Positions 40,801-49,953 of a stretch of DNA of 64,000 nucleotides are shown here, in pieces (position 1 is the first letter of the stretch; every line of letters begins with the position of its first letter). Below the pieces are notes generated by a model. The model was given only the letters and a program-made list of their open reading frames with translations, ran no database searches and was not told the DNA's origin. Position numbers and translations under genes: made by a program. This stretch comes from Sedimentitalea sp042687825 (lineage in GTDB: Bacteria; Pseudomonadota; Alphaproteobacteria; Rhodobacterales; Rhodobacteraceae), in contig NZ_JBHUQE010000003.1 of assembly GCF_042687825.1 (NCBI RefSeq), positions 231,971 to 295,970 of the forward strand, given 5' to 3'.

Positions 40801-42615
40801 ATGACAACTCCCCAAGACAGTGTATCGGAACTGTCAGGCGAAAACGTTGAGCGCCTAAAAGAAAATCTGAACAAGATAGAAAGCCTGTCCAAGCGCCTGG
40901 TCGAGGTCATGTCGAAAAAGAGCGCCCCGAACGCAGCGCTGGCCAGCCCGAAGCCGGAGTTGTTTGCTAAGGCAGCAACGGCGTATTGGACCGAGGCGAT
41001 CCAGAATCCCAGCAAACTGATTGAACAGCAGATCGCCTATTGGGGAGAGTCGGTTAAGCATTTTGCCGAGGTGCAGGAGACCCTGGCCAAGGGGCGTCTG
41101 GAGGCGCCCGAGGACACCGGTCCAAAGGATCGCCGTTTCGCCAATCCGCTCTGGAACAGTCATCCCTATTTCAACTTCCTCAAGCAGCAATACCAGATCA
41201 ACTCCGAGGCGATCAAACGCGCCGTGGACAGCGTCGAGGACATGGACAGCAAGGAGAAGCAGCGGCTGTCCTATTTTGCGAACCAGATCGTCGACATGAT
41301 GGCGCCGACCAACTTTTTGGCGACCAATCCGGACGCGCTGGAAAAAGCGCTGGAAACCGACGGCAGATCGCTGGTCAAGGGCCTTGAGAACCTGATCTCG
41401 GATCTCGAGGCAAACAATGGCGAACTGGTTGTGCGTCTGGCCGATGAAAAGGCGTTTGAGCTGGGCCGCAACATCGCCACGACGCCGGGCGAGGTGGTGT
41501 ATCGCAACAAGATGATCGAGCTGATCCAGTACAAGCCCACCACCGAAAAAGTTCACGAGATCCCGATGGTGGTTTTCCCGCCCTGGATCAATAAGTTCTA
41601 CATCCTTGATCTCAAGGAGCAGAACAGCCTGATCAAATGGATCACGGATCAGGGTTATACCCTATTCGTGGTCAGCTGGATCAACCCGGATGCCAGCTAT
41701 GCCGATATCGGCATGGAGGACTATATAGAAGAGGGCTATCTGACGGCCATTCGCGAAGCCAAGGCGATCTGCAAGGTCAAGCAGGTCAACACCATCGGCT
41801 ATTGCATCGCCGGCACCACGCTGGCCCTGACCGCGGCGCTGCTGAAGAAACGTGGTGACAAGTCGATCAAGTCGGCAACCTTTTTCACCGCGCTGACGGA
41901 TTTCAGCGATCAGGGCGAGTTCACGCCGTTCCTGACCGACGACTTTCTGGACGGGATCGAATCCGAGGTCGAGGAAAAGGGCGTTCTGCAGTCCTTTATC
42001 ATGTCCCGGACCTTCAGCTTCCTGCGCTCCAACGATCTGGTCTATTCGCCGGCGATCCGCAGCTACATGATGGGCGAGGCGCCGCCGGCTTTCGATCTGC
42101 TGTATTGGAACGGCGACGGAACGAACCTGCCGGCCAAGATGTCCAAACAGTATTTGCGCGGACTGTGTCAGGCCAACCAGTTCGCCGGCGAGGGGTTCGA
42201 ACTGTTTGGCGAAAAGCTGAGCGTCAAGGATGTCGATGTGCCGCTGTGCTCGATTGCCTGCGAGGCGGATCACATTGCCGCCTGGAAGGATTGTTACCGG
42301 GGCGTGCAGATGATGGGGTCCAAGAACAAGACCTTTATCGTCTCCGAATCCGGTCATATCGCCGGCATCGTCAACCCGCCCAGCAAGAACAAGTACGGGC
42401 ACTATATCAATGACGATCTGTCACTGGATCATGCGGACTGGCTGAAATCGGCAGAGCGTCACGACGGATCGTGGTGGCCGCGCTGGCAGACCTGGCTCAA
42501 AGCGCGTTCGGGCAAGCAGGTTCCGGCCCGCGAACCGGGCGATTCGACTCACCCTGTGCTTGCGCCAGCCCCCGGAACCTATGTGAACATGAAGCCAACC
42601 CTCGGAAAATCCTAG
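40801..42615 (+). CDS. phaC: Class I poly(3-hydroxyalkanoate) polymerase
   Basis: A 604-residue class I PHA synthase, which polymerises (R)-3-hydroxybutyryl-CoA on the granule surface. The catalytic cysteine is Cys335 in TIGYCIAGTT. The Asp and His of the triad fit CEADHIAAWKD and SESGHIAGIVNPP. The N-terminal region WGESVKHFAEVQ and NPLWNSHPYFNFLKQQY are typical. GAGGAATTC precedes the ATG. The phasin gene follows after 120 bases with its own operator, so the two are probably separate units. Confidence 0.97.
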   Translation: MTTPQDSVSELSGENVERLKENLNKIESLSKRLVEVMSKKSAPNAALASPKPELFAKAATAYWTEAIQNPSKLIEQQIAYWGESVKHFAEVQETLAKGRLEAPEDTGPKDRRFANPLWNSHPYFNFLKQQYQINSEAIKRAVDSVEDMDSKEKQRLSYFANQIVDMMAPTNFLATNPDALEKALETDGRSLVKGLENLISDLEANNGELVVRLADEKAFELGRNIATTPGEVVYRNKMIELIQYKPTTEKVHEIPMVVFPPWINKFYILDLKEQNSLIKWITDQGYTLFVVSWINPDASYADIGMEDYIEEGYLTAIREAKAICKVKQVNTIGYCIAGTTLALTAALLKKRGDKSIKSATFFTALTDFSDQGEFTPFLTDDFLDGIESEVEEKGVLQSFIMSRTFSFLRSNDLVYSPAIRSYMMGEAPPAFDLLYWNGDGTNLPAKMSKQYLRGLCQANQFAGEGFELFGEKLSVKDVDVPLCSIACEADHIAAWKDCYRGVQMMGSKNKTFIVSESGHIAGIVNPPSKNKYGHYINDDLSLDHADWLKSAERHDGSWWPRWQTWLKARSGKQVPAREPGDSTHPVLAPAPGTYVNMKPTLGKS

Positions 42616-42630
42616 GTTTTTAAAAATATG

Positions 42631-42641
42631 CTGCGGCGCAG
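42631..42641. promoter_or_regulatory. PhaR-type operator in front of the phasin gene
   Basis: CTGCGGCGCAG is an exact CTGC-N3-GCAG dyad within the longer TGCTGCGGCGCAGCA, 95 bases before the phaP start and just after an A/T-rich stretch. A further half-site, GCAGCATGCAT, follows at about 42667. Confidence 0.65.
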
Positions 42642-42735
42642 CAAAAATTACTTGAAATGCCGCGTCGCAGCATGCATATTCTCCTCATCACCGAAACACG
42701 GGGCTGGCCCGGATCGGAAAACGAGGAAAAAGCAA

Positions 42736-43179
42736 ATGGCTAAAGCACAAGATTTCACCGCCGTCGTCAAAGATGTCATGGGTTCCTTCCCGGTTGACAC
42801 CAAAGCCTTTGAAGAGGCCTTCAAGACCCAAGCGACCCTGAACGAGAAACTGTCGGGCGTTGCTCTGGAAGCTGCTGAGAAATCCACCGAGATCTCCAGC
42901 AAATGGACCAAAGACACCATCGCCAAACTGGCCGAGATGTCGAAAGCCAAAGCAGAGCCTGCCGACTATGCCAAGTCGGTCACCGACTTCGCATCGGCTG
43001 CTGCCGAAGTTGCCGCCGAGAACATGGCTGCCTTCGCTGAAGTTGCCAAGAAAGTTCAGATGGACACCGTCGAGCTGCTGATGGCTGCTGGCAAAGACAT
43101 CACCGAAGATGCAACCGCCGCTGTCAAAAAAGCCACCAACGAGGTGACTTCGGCCGCCAAGAAGGCTGCTGCCAAGTAA
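42736..43179 (+). CDS. phaP: Phasin (granule-associated protein)
   Basis: A 147-residue phasin that coats PHB granules. It is almost entirely helical and rich in Ala, Lys and Glu, with the family pattern TLNEKLSGVALEAAEKSTEISSK and TEDATAAVKKATNEV, split here only for brevity, and a lysine/alanine-rich tail. GAGGAAAAAG precedes the ATG. A strong terminator follows 51 bases after the stop. Codon choice is more biased than in the neighbours, in line with high expression. Confidence 0.94.
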   Translation: MAKAQDFTAVVKDVMGSFPVDTKAFEEAFKTQATLNEKLSGVALEAAEKSTEISSKWTKDTIAKLAEMSKAKAEPADYAKSVTDFASAAAEVAAENMAAFAEVAKKVQMDTVELLMAAGKDITEDATAAVKKATNEVTSAAKKAAAK

Positions 43180-43230
43180 GGCACCAATGACCGAATTTGC
43201 GCTATCTCCTCCCAAACGGCGCAAAGACGG

Positions 43231-43261
43231 GGGCAGGTCGAAAGACCTGCCCATTTTTTTT
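43231..43261 (+). terminator. Strong Rho-independent terminator after phaP
   Basis: GGGCAGGTC and GACCTGCCC form a perfect nine-pair stem closed by a GAAA tetraloop and followed by A and eight T. It is oriented to end phaP transcription. Confidence 0.93.
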
Positions 43262-43391
43262 GTTTGCACGCCGCTTTTCGAACCTAGATACGGCCGGGTA
43301 TTAGCGGATGTCTGGACGGATGGACGGCGGCGGTCTGTTGCTCGCCGTGACCGCGCCGGGGCGTGGTATTTACCAAGGCTTTCAATTCCTG

Positions 43392-43422
43392 CTGCGCTCG
43401 CATAGTCTATGCTGCAACGCAT
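43392..43422. promoter_or_regulatory. Two imperfect PhaR-type operators in front of phaR
   Basis: CTGCGCTCGCAT (N4 spacing) at 43392-43403 and CTGCAACGCAT (N3 spacing) at 43412-43422 both end in GCAT instead of GCAG. They lie 23-53 bases before the phaR start, where binding would block its own promoter. The weaker match would suit autoregulation. Confidence 0.5.
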
Positions 43423-43444
43423 CATGTTTCGGGAGGAAATTAAG

Positions 43445-44002
43445 ATGGCAGAACAGGAAAAACCCCTTCTGATCAAGAGGTACGCCAGCCGGCGTCTCTA
43501 CAACACCGAGACCAGCGATTATGTCACGCTGGACGACATTGCCGGGTTCATCCGCAAAGGCCGAGAGGTGCAGATCGTCGATCTGAAATCCGGCGATGAC
43601 CTGACGCGGCAATACCTGCTGCAGATCATCGCCGAACATGAAAGCCGCGGTGAAAATGTGCTGCCAGTGACGGTTCTAAACGATCTGGTGCGCAGCTACA
43701 TGGTGCCCGGCGGCGGGATGATGCCGCAATTCCTGCAAAGCTCGTTCGACATGCTGCGCGAAAACCAGGCCAAGATGATGGAAAACATGTCGGCAATGAA
43801 CCCGATGTCCAAGATGCCCGGGTTCGAGGCGATGAAGGCCCAGCAAGAGGCGTTTCTCAAGGCGATGACCGGTGGCATGCCGGGGGCGTGGAAAGTGCCG
43901 GACAAATCCGAAGGCGAAAGCGCCGAAGATGCGCCGGAGGATCTTGAGGCGATCAAAAGCCAGTTGGCGGCATTGCAGGCCAAACTCGCCAAGCTCAAAT
44001 AG
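43445..44002 (+). CDS. phaR: Polyhydroxyalkanoate synthesis regulator PhaR
   Basis: A 185-residue regulator. The N-terminal DNA/polymer-binding domain shows LIKRYASRRLYNTETSDYVT and VQIVDLKSGDDLTRQYLLQI; the C-terminal part is methionine-rich and ends in a helical stretch. PhaR represses phasin and other pha genes and leaves DNA when it binds nascent polymer. GGGAGGAAATTAAG precedes the ATG. The terminator upstream separates it from phaP, so it has its own promoter, which carries the two weaker operator-like dyads. Confidence 0.95.
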   Translation: MAEQEKPLLIKRYASRRLYNTETSDYVTLDDIAGFIRKGREVQIVDLKSGDDLTRQYLLQIIAEHESRGENVLPVTVLNDLVRSYMVPGGGMMPQFLQSSFDMLRENQAKMMENMSAMNPMSKMPGFEAMKAQQEAFLKAMTGGMPGAWKVPDKSEGESAEDAPEDLEAIKSQLAALQAKLAKLK

Positions 44003-44110
44003 CCGGCGCGGCACCGGATGCCTGTCTGACGCGCACCGGGCCGCAATGCCCGCGGGGTCTGCGATCCATCGGATCGGTCGATGCTGCGGGCCGTAAAACG
44101 TCAGAAGGTG

Positions 44111-45325
44111 TCAGGTTCCGAAGGCCGGAACCGGTTGCATGGCCTCACCGACGGCCGCCAGCAGGATATCCGCGATCACGTTCAGTTCGTCCCGGCTCAG
44201 GCGTACCGGCAGGCGCACGTCACAGGCCCGCATCAGCATGGCGCGCGTGGCCGGCAGTTCCGGCAGGACCGGTATGAACCGCCAGTTCCAAAAGGCGCGG
44301 GCATTGTCCTGACTTTGCCCGAACACCTGCACCTTGACGCCACGCGCTTCGGCGGCCGCAGCAAAGGCGTCGGTTTCGGCGTCACTCATCCCTATCAGAT
44401 TGAACTGAATGGAATCCGGCGCGCGCCGTTCCGGCGGCAGGGGCGGTGGCACGTCGATGAACGGCGACCCGTTCAGCCGGTCGGCGACATAATCGTGATT
44501 GCGCAGCCCGTCGCGGACCCGCCGCGCCAGTTCCGGCAATTGCGGGCGGATCACCGCCGCGGACAGGTTGCTCATGCGCAGATTGTACAAGGGCAACCGG
44601 TTCTGCCAGCGGGCAAAAGCCTGTTCCAGCTCGGCTGAATTGTCCCCATCGGGGCCTTTGTGTTTTTGCCAGTTGTGCTCATAGGCGCCCGACATGATCA
44701 CCGCCCGGGCCACCAGGTCGGCGTCGTCGGTGATCAGGATGCCGCCTTCGCCGGCATTGATCATCTTGTAGGACTGGAACGAGAAACAGCCGGCCCGGCC
44801 GATGGTGCCGATGTTGCGTCCGTTCCAGGTTGTGCCCAGCGAATGCGCCGCATCCTCGATCACCGGAATGCCGCGGGCATCGCACAAGGACATGATCGCG
44901 TCCATGTCGCTGGTATGGCCGCGCATGTGGCTGATGATGACCGCCTGAACACTGTCCAATTTGGCGGTAAAGTCGGCGATATCCACGCGATAATTTTCGC
45001 CGACCTCGCACAGAACCGGCAGGCAATCGGCATGCATCACCGAGGACGGCACGGCGGCAAAGGTGAAGCCGGGAATCAGAACCCGGGCATCGCGCGGCAG
45101 GCCCAGGGCCTTGAGCGACAGAAAAAGTGCCGCCGAACAGGACGACACGGCCAGTGCGTACTTGCTGCCGATCAGGCGGGCGAACTCGCCTTCCAGCAGT
45201 GTCACCGGCGCATCCTGCGGCGCGGTATAACGGAACAGGTCGCCCGATTGCAGCAGCGCGTCGATCGCCCGGCGCGCCCCGGCCGGAATGGGTTCGGCGT
45301 CATGGACATTCGGTGGCAAGGTCAT
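44111..45325 (-). CDS. DegT/DnrJ/EryC1/StrS family PLP-dependent aminotransferase
   Basis: A 404-residue fold-type I PLP protein. It has AVSSCSAALFLSLKAL, PGFTFAAVPSSV, the cofactor Asp in VIEDAAHSLGTTW and the Schiff-base lysine in FSFQSYKMINAGEGG, all typical of the DegT/DnrJ family. Those enzymes aminate keto-sugars or act on other amines; no sugar-nucleotide genes are nearby. It is the last gene of the amine cluster, 119 bases after the FAD oxidase, and the A/T-rich gap with AAGGAAATT before the ATG suggests a promoter of its own. Confidence 0.85.
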   Translation of the reverse strand: MTLPPNVHDAEPIPAGARRAIDALLQSGDLFRYTAPQDAPVTLLEGEFARLIGSKYALAVSSCSAALFLSLKALGLPRDARVLIPGFTFAAVPSSVMHADCLPVLCEVGENYRVDIADFTAKLDSVQAVIISHMRGHTSDMDAIMSLCDARGIPVIEDAAHSLGTTWNGRNIGTIGRAGCFSFQSYKMINAGEGGILITDDADLVARAVIMSGAYEHNWQKHKGPDGDNSAELEQAFARWQNRLPLYNLRMSNLSAAVIRPQLPELARRVRDGLRNHDYVADRLNGSPFIDVPPPLPPERRAPDSIQFNLIGMSDAETDAFAAAAEARGVKVQVFGQSQDNARAFWNWRFIPVLPELPATRAMLMRACDVRLPVRLSRDELNVIADILLAAVGEAMQPVPAFGT

Positions 45326-45444
45326 ATTTCAATTTCCTTAAACTAACCTTTGAAAATAATAAAACAGATGCGGAGATGTGCCAATAGGTCCGCAAAATTA
45401 CCTTGCGGCAGTCTGCCGAATGTCGCCGATTGGCGTGGACGCGA

Positions 45445-46749
45445 TCAGATGCCCAGCCGGTCGCGCATGGCATACCAGGTCATCGCCAGCGCCAGCAGCG
45501 GCGTGCGCAGCATCGCGCCGCCGGGAAAGGCCGGGGCCGGCACCCGCGCCATGGTGTCGAACCCATCCGCCTGTCCCAGGATCGCCAGCGCCATCAACTG
45601 ACCGGCATGCGTGGCCGTGCCGACCCCATGCCCGGAATAGCCCGAAGCTGACAGCATGTTGGGCGCCAGCCGCGCCAGGTACGGCATCCGCCGCATCGAG
45701 ATCGCCAGCGTACCTCCCCAGGCATAGTCGATGCGGACATCCGCCAGATGCGGGAAGATCTGTGTCATCGGTTTGCGCACAACAGCGGCGATATCGGCCG
45801 GAAATCGATAGCCATAGCTTTCGCCGCCGCCGAACAGCAGCCGACCATCGGCGCTGAGGCGAAAATAGTTCACCACGAATTTGCTGTCGGCCACCGCAAT
45901 GTCGCGCCGCAGCACCTGATCTGCCTGGTCGCCCAGCGGTTCGGTGGCGACGATGAAATTGTTGATCGGCATGACCCGTGCCGCCACCCGGCGGTTGAGA
46001 TTGCCCAGATAGCCGTTTCCGGCCAGCAGGACATGATCCGCAACCACCCGGCCGCGGTCGGTCTGCACCGTGGCGCGAGGGCCGCGCTCGATGTGATGCA
46101 CATGGCTGTTCTCGTATATCCGCACGCCGGCCGCCGCCGCTGCCCGGCCCAGACCCAGCGCGTAGTTCAACGGGTGCAGATGCGCCGCCCCCCAATCCAC
46201 CGTGCCGCCAGCATAGGCGGGCGAGGGGCACAGCGTCCGGCACGCGTCGCGGTCCAGCGTCTCGATCCTGTCATAGCCATAGCGGGCCTGCAGATGTTCG
46301 GCATAGCCATGCAGGCCGGCCACTTCGCGGGCGCTGCATGCGGTATGGGCGACGCCGGGTTTCAGGTCGCAGTCGATATCGTGGCGCGCGATCAGTCCCT
46401 TGACCAGCGCCTTGGCGTCCTGGGCCAGTCGCCAGAGCTTGCCTGCCTCGGCCTCGCCCATCAGAGCTTCGAGCCCGTCCTGATCCATCCGCTGGCCGCT
46501 GCCCAATTGTCCGCCATTGCGTCCCGAGGCGCCGAACCCGATGCGGTGAGCATCCAGCAGCACCACATCCATTCCGGCCTGGGCCAGGTGCAGCGCGGCG
46601 GACAGGCCGGTATAGCCGGCCCCCACCACGCAGACATCGGCCCGGGTATCGCCGCGCAAAGGCGCGAATTCATCCAGCAGGTTGGCCGTCGCGGCATACC
46701 AGCTGTCTGGATGCCGGCCCTGAATATCGTTGGAAAACAGCAGGTTCAT
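45445..46749 (-). CDS. FAD-dependent oxidoreductase, PuuB-like (gamma-glutamylamine oxidase type)
   Basis: A 434-residue DAO-family flavoprotein. The N-terminal FAD motif is VCVVGAGYTGLSAALHLA with DAHRIGFGASGRNGGQ after it; the C-terminal part has YAWGGTLAISMRRMPYL and SGYSGHGVGTATHAGQ. This matches the PuuB/OrdL-like group, which oxidises gamma-glutamylated amines such as gamma-glutamylputrescine to the aldehyde. The glutamine-synthetase-like ligase and a class I amidotransferase lie directly upstream in the same direction, supporting that pathway type. Confidence 0.87.
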   Translation of the reverse strand: MNLLFSNDIQGRHPDSWYAATANLLDEFAPLRGDTRADVCVVGAGYTGLSAALHLAQAGMDVVLLDAHRIGFGASGRNGGQLGSGQRMDQDGLEALMGEAEAGKLWRLAQDAKALVKGLIARHDIDCDLKPGVAHTACSAREVAGLHGYAEHLQARYGYDRIETLDRDACRTLCPSPAYAGGTVDWGAAHLHPLNYALGLGRAAAAAGVRIYENSHVHHIERGPRATVQTDRGRVVADHVLLAGNGYLGNLNRRVAARVMPINNFIVATEPLGDQADQVLRRDIAVADSKFVVNYFRLSADGRLLFGGGESYGYRFPADIAAVVRKPMTQIFPHLADVRIDYAWGGTLAISMRRMPYLARLAPNMLSASGYSGHGVGTATHAGQLMALAILGQADGFDTMARVPAPAFPGGAMLRTPLLALAMTWYAMRDRLGI

Positions 46750-46804
46750 CGCACCCTCCGCTATCGGCGCGCGCCCCCGCTGCCGGGTGCCGGCCGGCTC
46801 GGCC

Positions 46805-48163
46805 TCAGACGTTCAACAGAAGATGTTCCCGCTCCCAGGGCGAGATCACCTGCAGGAACTCTTCGTATTCGGCCCGTTTCACGATGCTGTAGACCCGGGC
46901 GAATTCCGCTCCCAGAACCTGGTGCAGTTCCGGGGCGCTTTCGAACAGATCCAGCGCCTCGCCCATCACCCGGGGAATATCCGTCTGGCCCTCATAGGCA
47001 TCGCCCTTGAACTGTTTGCCCGGGCGCTGTTCCTGCATCATGCCCAGATAGCCGCAGGCCAGCGAGGCGGCGATGCCCAGATAGGGGTTGCAATCCATCC
47101 CGGCCAGCCGGTTTTCCACCCGCCGGGCCTCGGGGTCGGACAGGGGAATGCGGATGCCGGTGGTGCGGTTGTCCCGGCCCCATTCCAGGTTGACCGGTGC
47201 CGCGTGGTCGCGGGTATAGCGGCGATAGCTGTTCACATAGGGCGCCATCACCGCGATTGCGGCGGGCAGATGATGCTGCAATCCGCCGATGAAATGAAAA
47301 AAGGCATCGGTTTCGCCGCCCTGCGGTCCGGCAAAGATGTTGCGCCCGGTTTCGATGTCCAGCACCGAATGGTGAATATGCATGGCGCTGCCCGGCTCGT
47401 CCGCGATGGGTTTGGCCATGAAGGTGGCGAAACAGTCGTGCCGCAGCGCCGCCTCGCGGATCAGCCGCTTGAAATAGAACACTTCGTCCGCCAGCTTGAC
47501 CGGATCGCCATGTCGCAGGTTGATCTCCAGCTGGCCGGCGCCGCCCTCCTGGGTGATGCCGTCGATTTCGAAGCCCTGCGCCTCGGCAAAGTCATATATG
47601 TCGTCGATCACCGGGCCAAACTCGTCCACCGCAGTCATCGAATAGGCCTGCCTGGCAGCGGACGGACGGCCCGACCGGCCCATCATCGGCTGGATTTCCT
47701 TGGCCGGATCGATGTTGCGGGCCACCAGATAGAACTCCATCTCGGGGGCCACGACCGGTTTCCAGCCCTGCGCGCGATACAGTTCGACCACCCGCCTCAA
47801 CACGTTGCGCGGCGAGCAGGGCACCGGGTTGCCCTTTCGGTCAAAGGCGTCATGGATCACCTGCAGCGTCCAGTCACCGGTCCAGGGGGCGGCGGACGCG
47901 GTGGACATGTCGGGGCGCAGGATCATGTCCTTTTCGATGAACCCGTCCTCGCCCGCGGCCTCGCCCCAATCGCCGGTGATGGTCTGATAAAAGATACTGT
48001 CGGGCAGGTGGAAATATTCCTGCTTGGCGAACTTGCTGGCCGGCACGGCCTTGCCGCGTGCAATGCCGGGCAGGTCCGAGATGATGCATTCCACCTCGTC
48101 CAGCCGCCGGCCTTCGAGATAGCTCTGCGCCGCCGCCGGGCATGTGGGAAGCCAGTCGGTCAT
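46805..48163 (-). CDS. Glutamine synthetase family protein, gamma-glutamylamine (PuuA-like) ligase
   Basis: A 452-residue enzyme of the glutamine synthetase fold. ATP- and metal-site segments are visible: VAPEMEFYLV, GAGQLEINLRHGDP, SAMHIHHSVLD and LEWGRDNRTTGIRIP, and VENRLAGMDCNPYL is family-typical. Length and sequence type fit the GS-III/PuuA group, which joins glutamate to an amine rather than to ammonia. It starts four bases inside the stop of the amidotransferase gene. The amine (putrescine, ethanolamine, another) is not determined by sequence. Confidence 0.88.
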   Translation of the reverse strand: MTDWLPTCPAAAQSYLEGRRLDEVECIISDLPGIARGKAVPASKFAKQEYFHLPDSIFYQTITGDWGEAAGEDGFIEKDMILRPDMSTASAAPWTGDWTLQVIHDAFDRKGNPVPCSPRNVLRRVVELYRAQGWKPVVAPEMEFYLVARNIDPAKEIQPMMGRSGRPSAARQAYSMTAVDEFGPVIDDIYDFAEAQGFEIDGITQEGGAGQLEINLRHGDPVKLADEVFYFKRLIREAALRHDCFATFMAKPIADEPGSAMHIHHSVLDIETGRNIFAGPQGGETDAFFHFIGGLQHHLPAAIAVMAPYVNSYRRYTRDHAAPVNLEWGRDNRTTGIRIPLSDPEARRVENRLAGMDCNPYLGIAASLACGYLGMMQEQRPGKQFKGDAYEGQTDIPRVMGEALDLFESAPELHQVLGAEFARVYSIVKRAEYEEFLQVISPWEREHLLLNV

Positions 48164-48843
48164 TGCAGCGACCCGTTCTTGAAGAAGGCGGCGATGTGAT
48201 CGGCCATGTCGCGGTTGTTGTTGGGGGTCGCCAGCTGAGCGGCGGCGGCATCCAGGATCGCGTCGGGCACCAGGCCGCGGCCGCGGGTGCGGATCAAGCC
48301 ATCGACAAAGTCGGCGCTGAACTCGGGATGCGGCTGCACCGTCCAGACGGTGTCGCCATAGGCCAGGATGGCATTCTTGCAGAATGCATTGCTGCCCAGA
48401 ACCCGGGCGCTCTCGGGCAGTTCGGTGACCTGATCCTGATGCCAGGCGTTCAGCGTAACGGTGTCCTTGCCGGTTTGATACTGGGTCGGACCCACCGACC
48501 AGCCGCCGGGGAATTTTTCGACCTTGCCGCCCAGGGCCTGGGCGATGATCTGATGGCCGAAACAGATCCCGACAAGCGGCAGCTTCTTCGCCACGATGTC
48601 GCGCACCAGATCTTCAAGCGGCGGAATCCAGGGGTGATCCTCATAGGCGCCGTGTTTCGACCCCGTGATCAGCCAGCCTTCGGCGGCCTCGGCACCGTCG
48701 GGAAACCGGTTGTCGACCACCGGATAGGTGACGAACTCAAAGTCGTGGCCGGCCAGCATCGTCTTGAAGATCTGGTCGTAATCTCCCATTGCCTCGATCA
48801 TGTTCTCCGGCGAATGGCCAGTTTGTAGGATGCCGATTTTCAT
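48160..48843 (-). CDS. Type 1 glutamine amidotransferase
   Basis: A 227-residue class I GATase-fold protein. The nucleophile is Cys94 in LVGICFGHQIIAQ and the His-Glu pair lies in VQPHPEFSADF, so the triad is complete. Fused synthetase domains are absent. In this operon it could hydrolyse a gamma-glutamyl intermediate, as PuuD does, or feed ammonia; PuuD itself is from a related but distinct branch. It overlaps the ligase gene by four bases. A 14-base palindrome lies 12 bases before the start codon. Confidence 0.85.
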   Translation of the reverse strand: MKIGILQTGHSPENMIEAMGDYDQIFKTMLAGHDFEFVTYPVVDNRFPDGAEAAEGWLITGSKHGAYEDHPWIPPLEDLVRDIVAKKLPLVGICFGHQIIAQALGGKVEKFPGGWSVGPTQYQTGKDTVTLNAWHQDQVTELPESARVLGSNAFCKNAILAYGDTVWTVQPHPEFSADFVDGLIRTRGRGLVPDAILDAAAAQLATPNNNRDMADHIAAFFKNGSLQ

Positions 48844-48854
48844 GTTTCACCATT

Positions 48855-48868
48855 AATTTGATCAAATT
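48855..48868. promoter_or_regulatory. Perfect 14-base palindrome before the GATase-ligase operon
   Basis: AATTTGATCAAATT is fully palindromic and stands out from the G/C-rich surroundings. It lies directly in front of the amidotransferase gene and looks like a repressor site, for example of a GntR-type regulator, but no regulator gene is nearby. The rest of the 303-base gap 48844-49146 shows no gene. Confidence 0.5.
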
Positions 48869-49146
48869 CAGGATACCGCAGTGACATCGCCAGATCAAGG
48901 GCGCTGACGCGCCGCGCCGTATGTTGCCGGAATCCCTGACGCGTTCCGAGGTGCATTCTTGCAAAACCCAGCGATACCAATCTTCTGCACTTGAGACCTG
49001 GTTCTTAGGTGGCGCATCAATATGCCGGACACGCGCGGTGTTCGGGTATCCGTGCAGCAAGTTTCGGTGACCGAAGCGATTCGGAAGTTGGGTCGGACGA
49101 TCCTGTTATGATCAAATCGCGGATACGCAGGCGTCGTGTCGGGCCT

Positions 49147-49953
49147 TCACCGTAACAGGTTCAGGCGCAGGCGCATGCGGCTGCGCTGTTCCTGGGGCAG
49201 ATGGCGGTTCAGGTGCCGGCCGATCAGGCCAAAAACGGTGACCACGATCAGGGTGAAAAGGATGAAATAGCCGGCCAGAATCGGATAGGGGACAAAGGGG
49301 TTGAACGTCTTGTCGGCGAAATAGCTGGCATAATACAGCGCGTCGCCGCGTTGCTGCCAGGCCGGAAAGCCGGAAAAGAACACCAGGGTTGTGGCATGGA
49401 ACAGAAAGATCGCCTCGTTGGTATAGGCCGGCCAGGCCAGCCGCAACATGGTTGGCCAGACGATCCGGCGAAAGCGCGGCCATCCGGTCATGCCATAGGC
49501 ATCGGCGGCCTCGGTGTCGCCCTTGGGGATCGACAGTAGGGCACCATAAAAGATCTCGCCGGTATAGGCCGCCGTGTTCAGGAACAGCACGATCAGCGCC
49601 CCCAGCCAGGCAGCAGTAAAGGCGTCAAACAACGGGCTGACGCTTTTGAGGCTGAGAAACAGGAAATAGGCAAAGAAGAACTGGATGAACAGCGGCGAGC
49701 CGCGAAAGATGAATATGAACCATTCCGCCGGCTTGCGCGCCCAGCGGCTGCTTGACCCTTTGGCGACCGCCAGCGTTGTGGCCAGGAAAAATCCGGTGAT
49801 CAGCGCCATGATGCCGAAATAGATGTTCCAGATCATGCCCGAGCCGATCAGCGTGAACTGTTCGCACAGGGTGAATCCTTCGCGCGGCAGCAGCCGCTCG
49901 CCGATGCCCAGAGAGCGCAGCCCATAGTCCTGAATGGTTTGCCAGCAGCTCAT
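49147..49953 (-). CDS. Amino-acid/opine-type ABC transporter permease (HisM-like)
   Basis: A 268-residue inner-membrane permease of the HisMQ family with about five transmembrane helices. It carries the EAA-type loop EAADAYGMTGWPRFRRIVWP that docks the ATPase, and TAAYTGEIFYGALLSIPKGD before it. The start at 49953 (MSCWQTIQDYG) lies in the stop of the first permease gene (TAATG). With its partner it forms the channel of an importer whose substrate is probably an amino acid or amine used by the downstream enzymes. Confidence 0.9.
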   Translation of the reverse strand: MSCWQTIQDYGLRSLGIGERLLPREGFTLCEQFTLIGSGMIWNIYFGIMALITGFFLATTLAVAKGSSSRWARKPAEWFIFIFRGSPLFIQFFFAYFLFLSLKSVSPLFDAFTAAWLGALIVLFLNTAAYTGEIFYGALLSIPKGDTEAADAYGMTGWPRFRRIVWPTMLRLAWPAYTNEAIFLFHATTLVFFSGFPAWQQRGDALYYASYFADKTFNPFVPYPILAGYFILFTLIVVTVFGLIGRHLNRHLPQEQRSRMRLRLNLLR

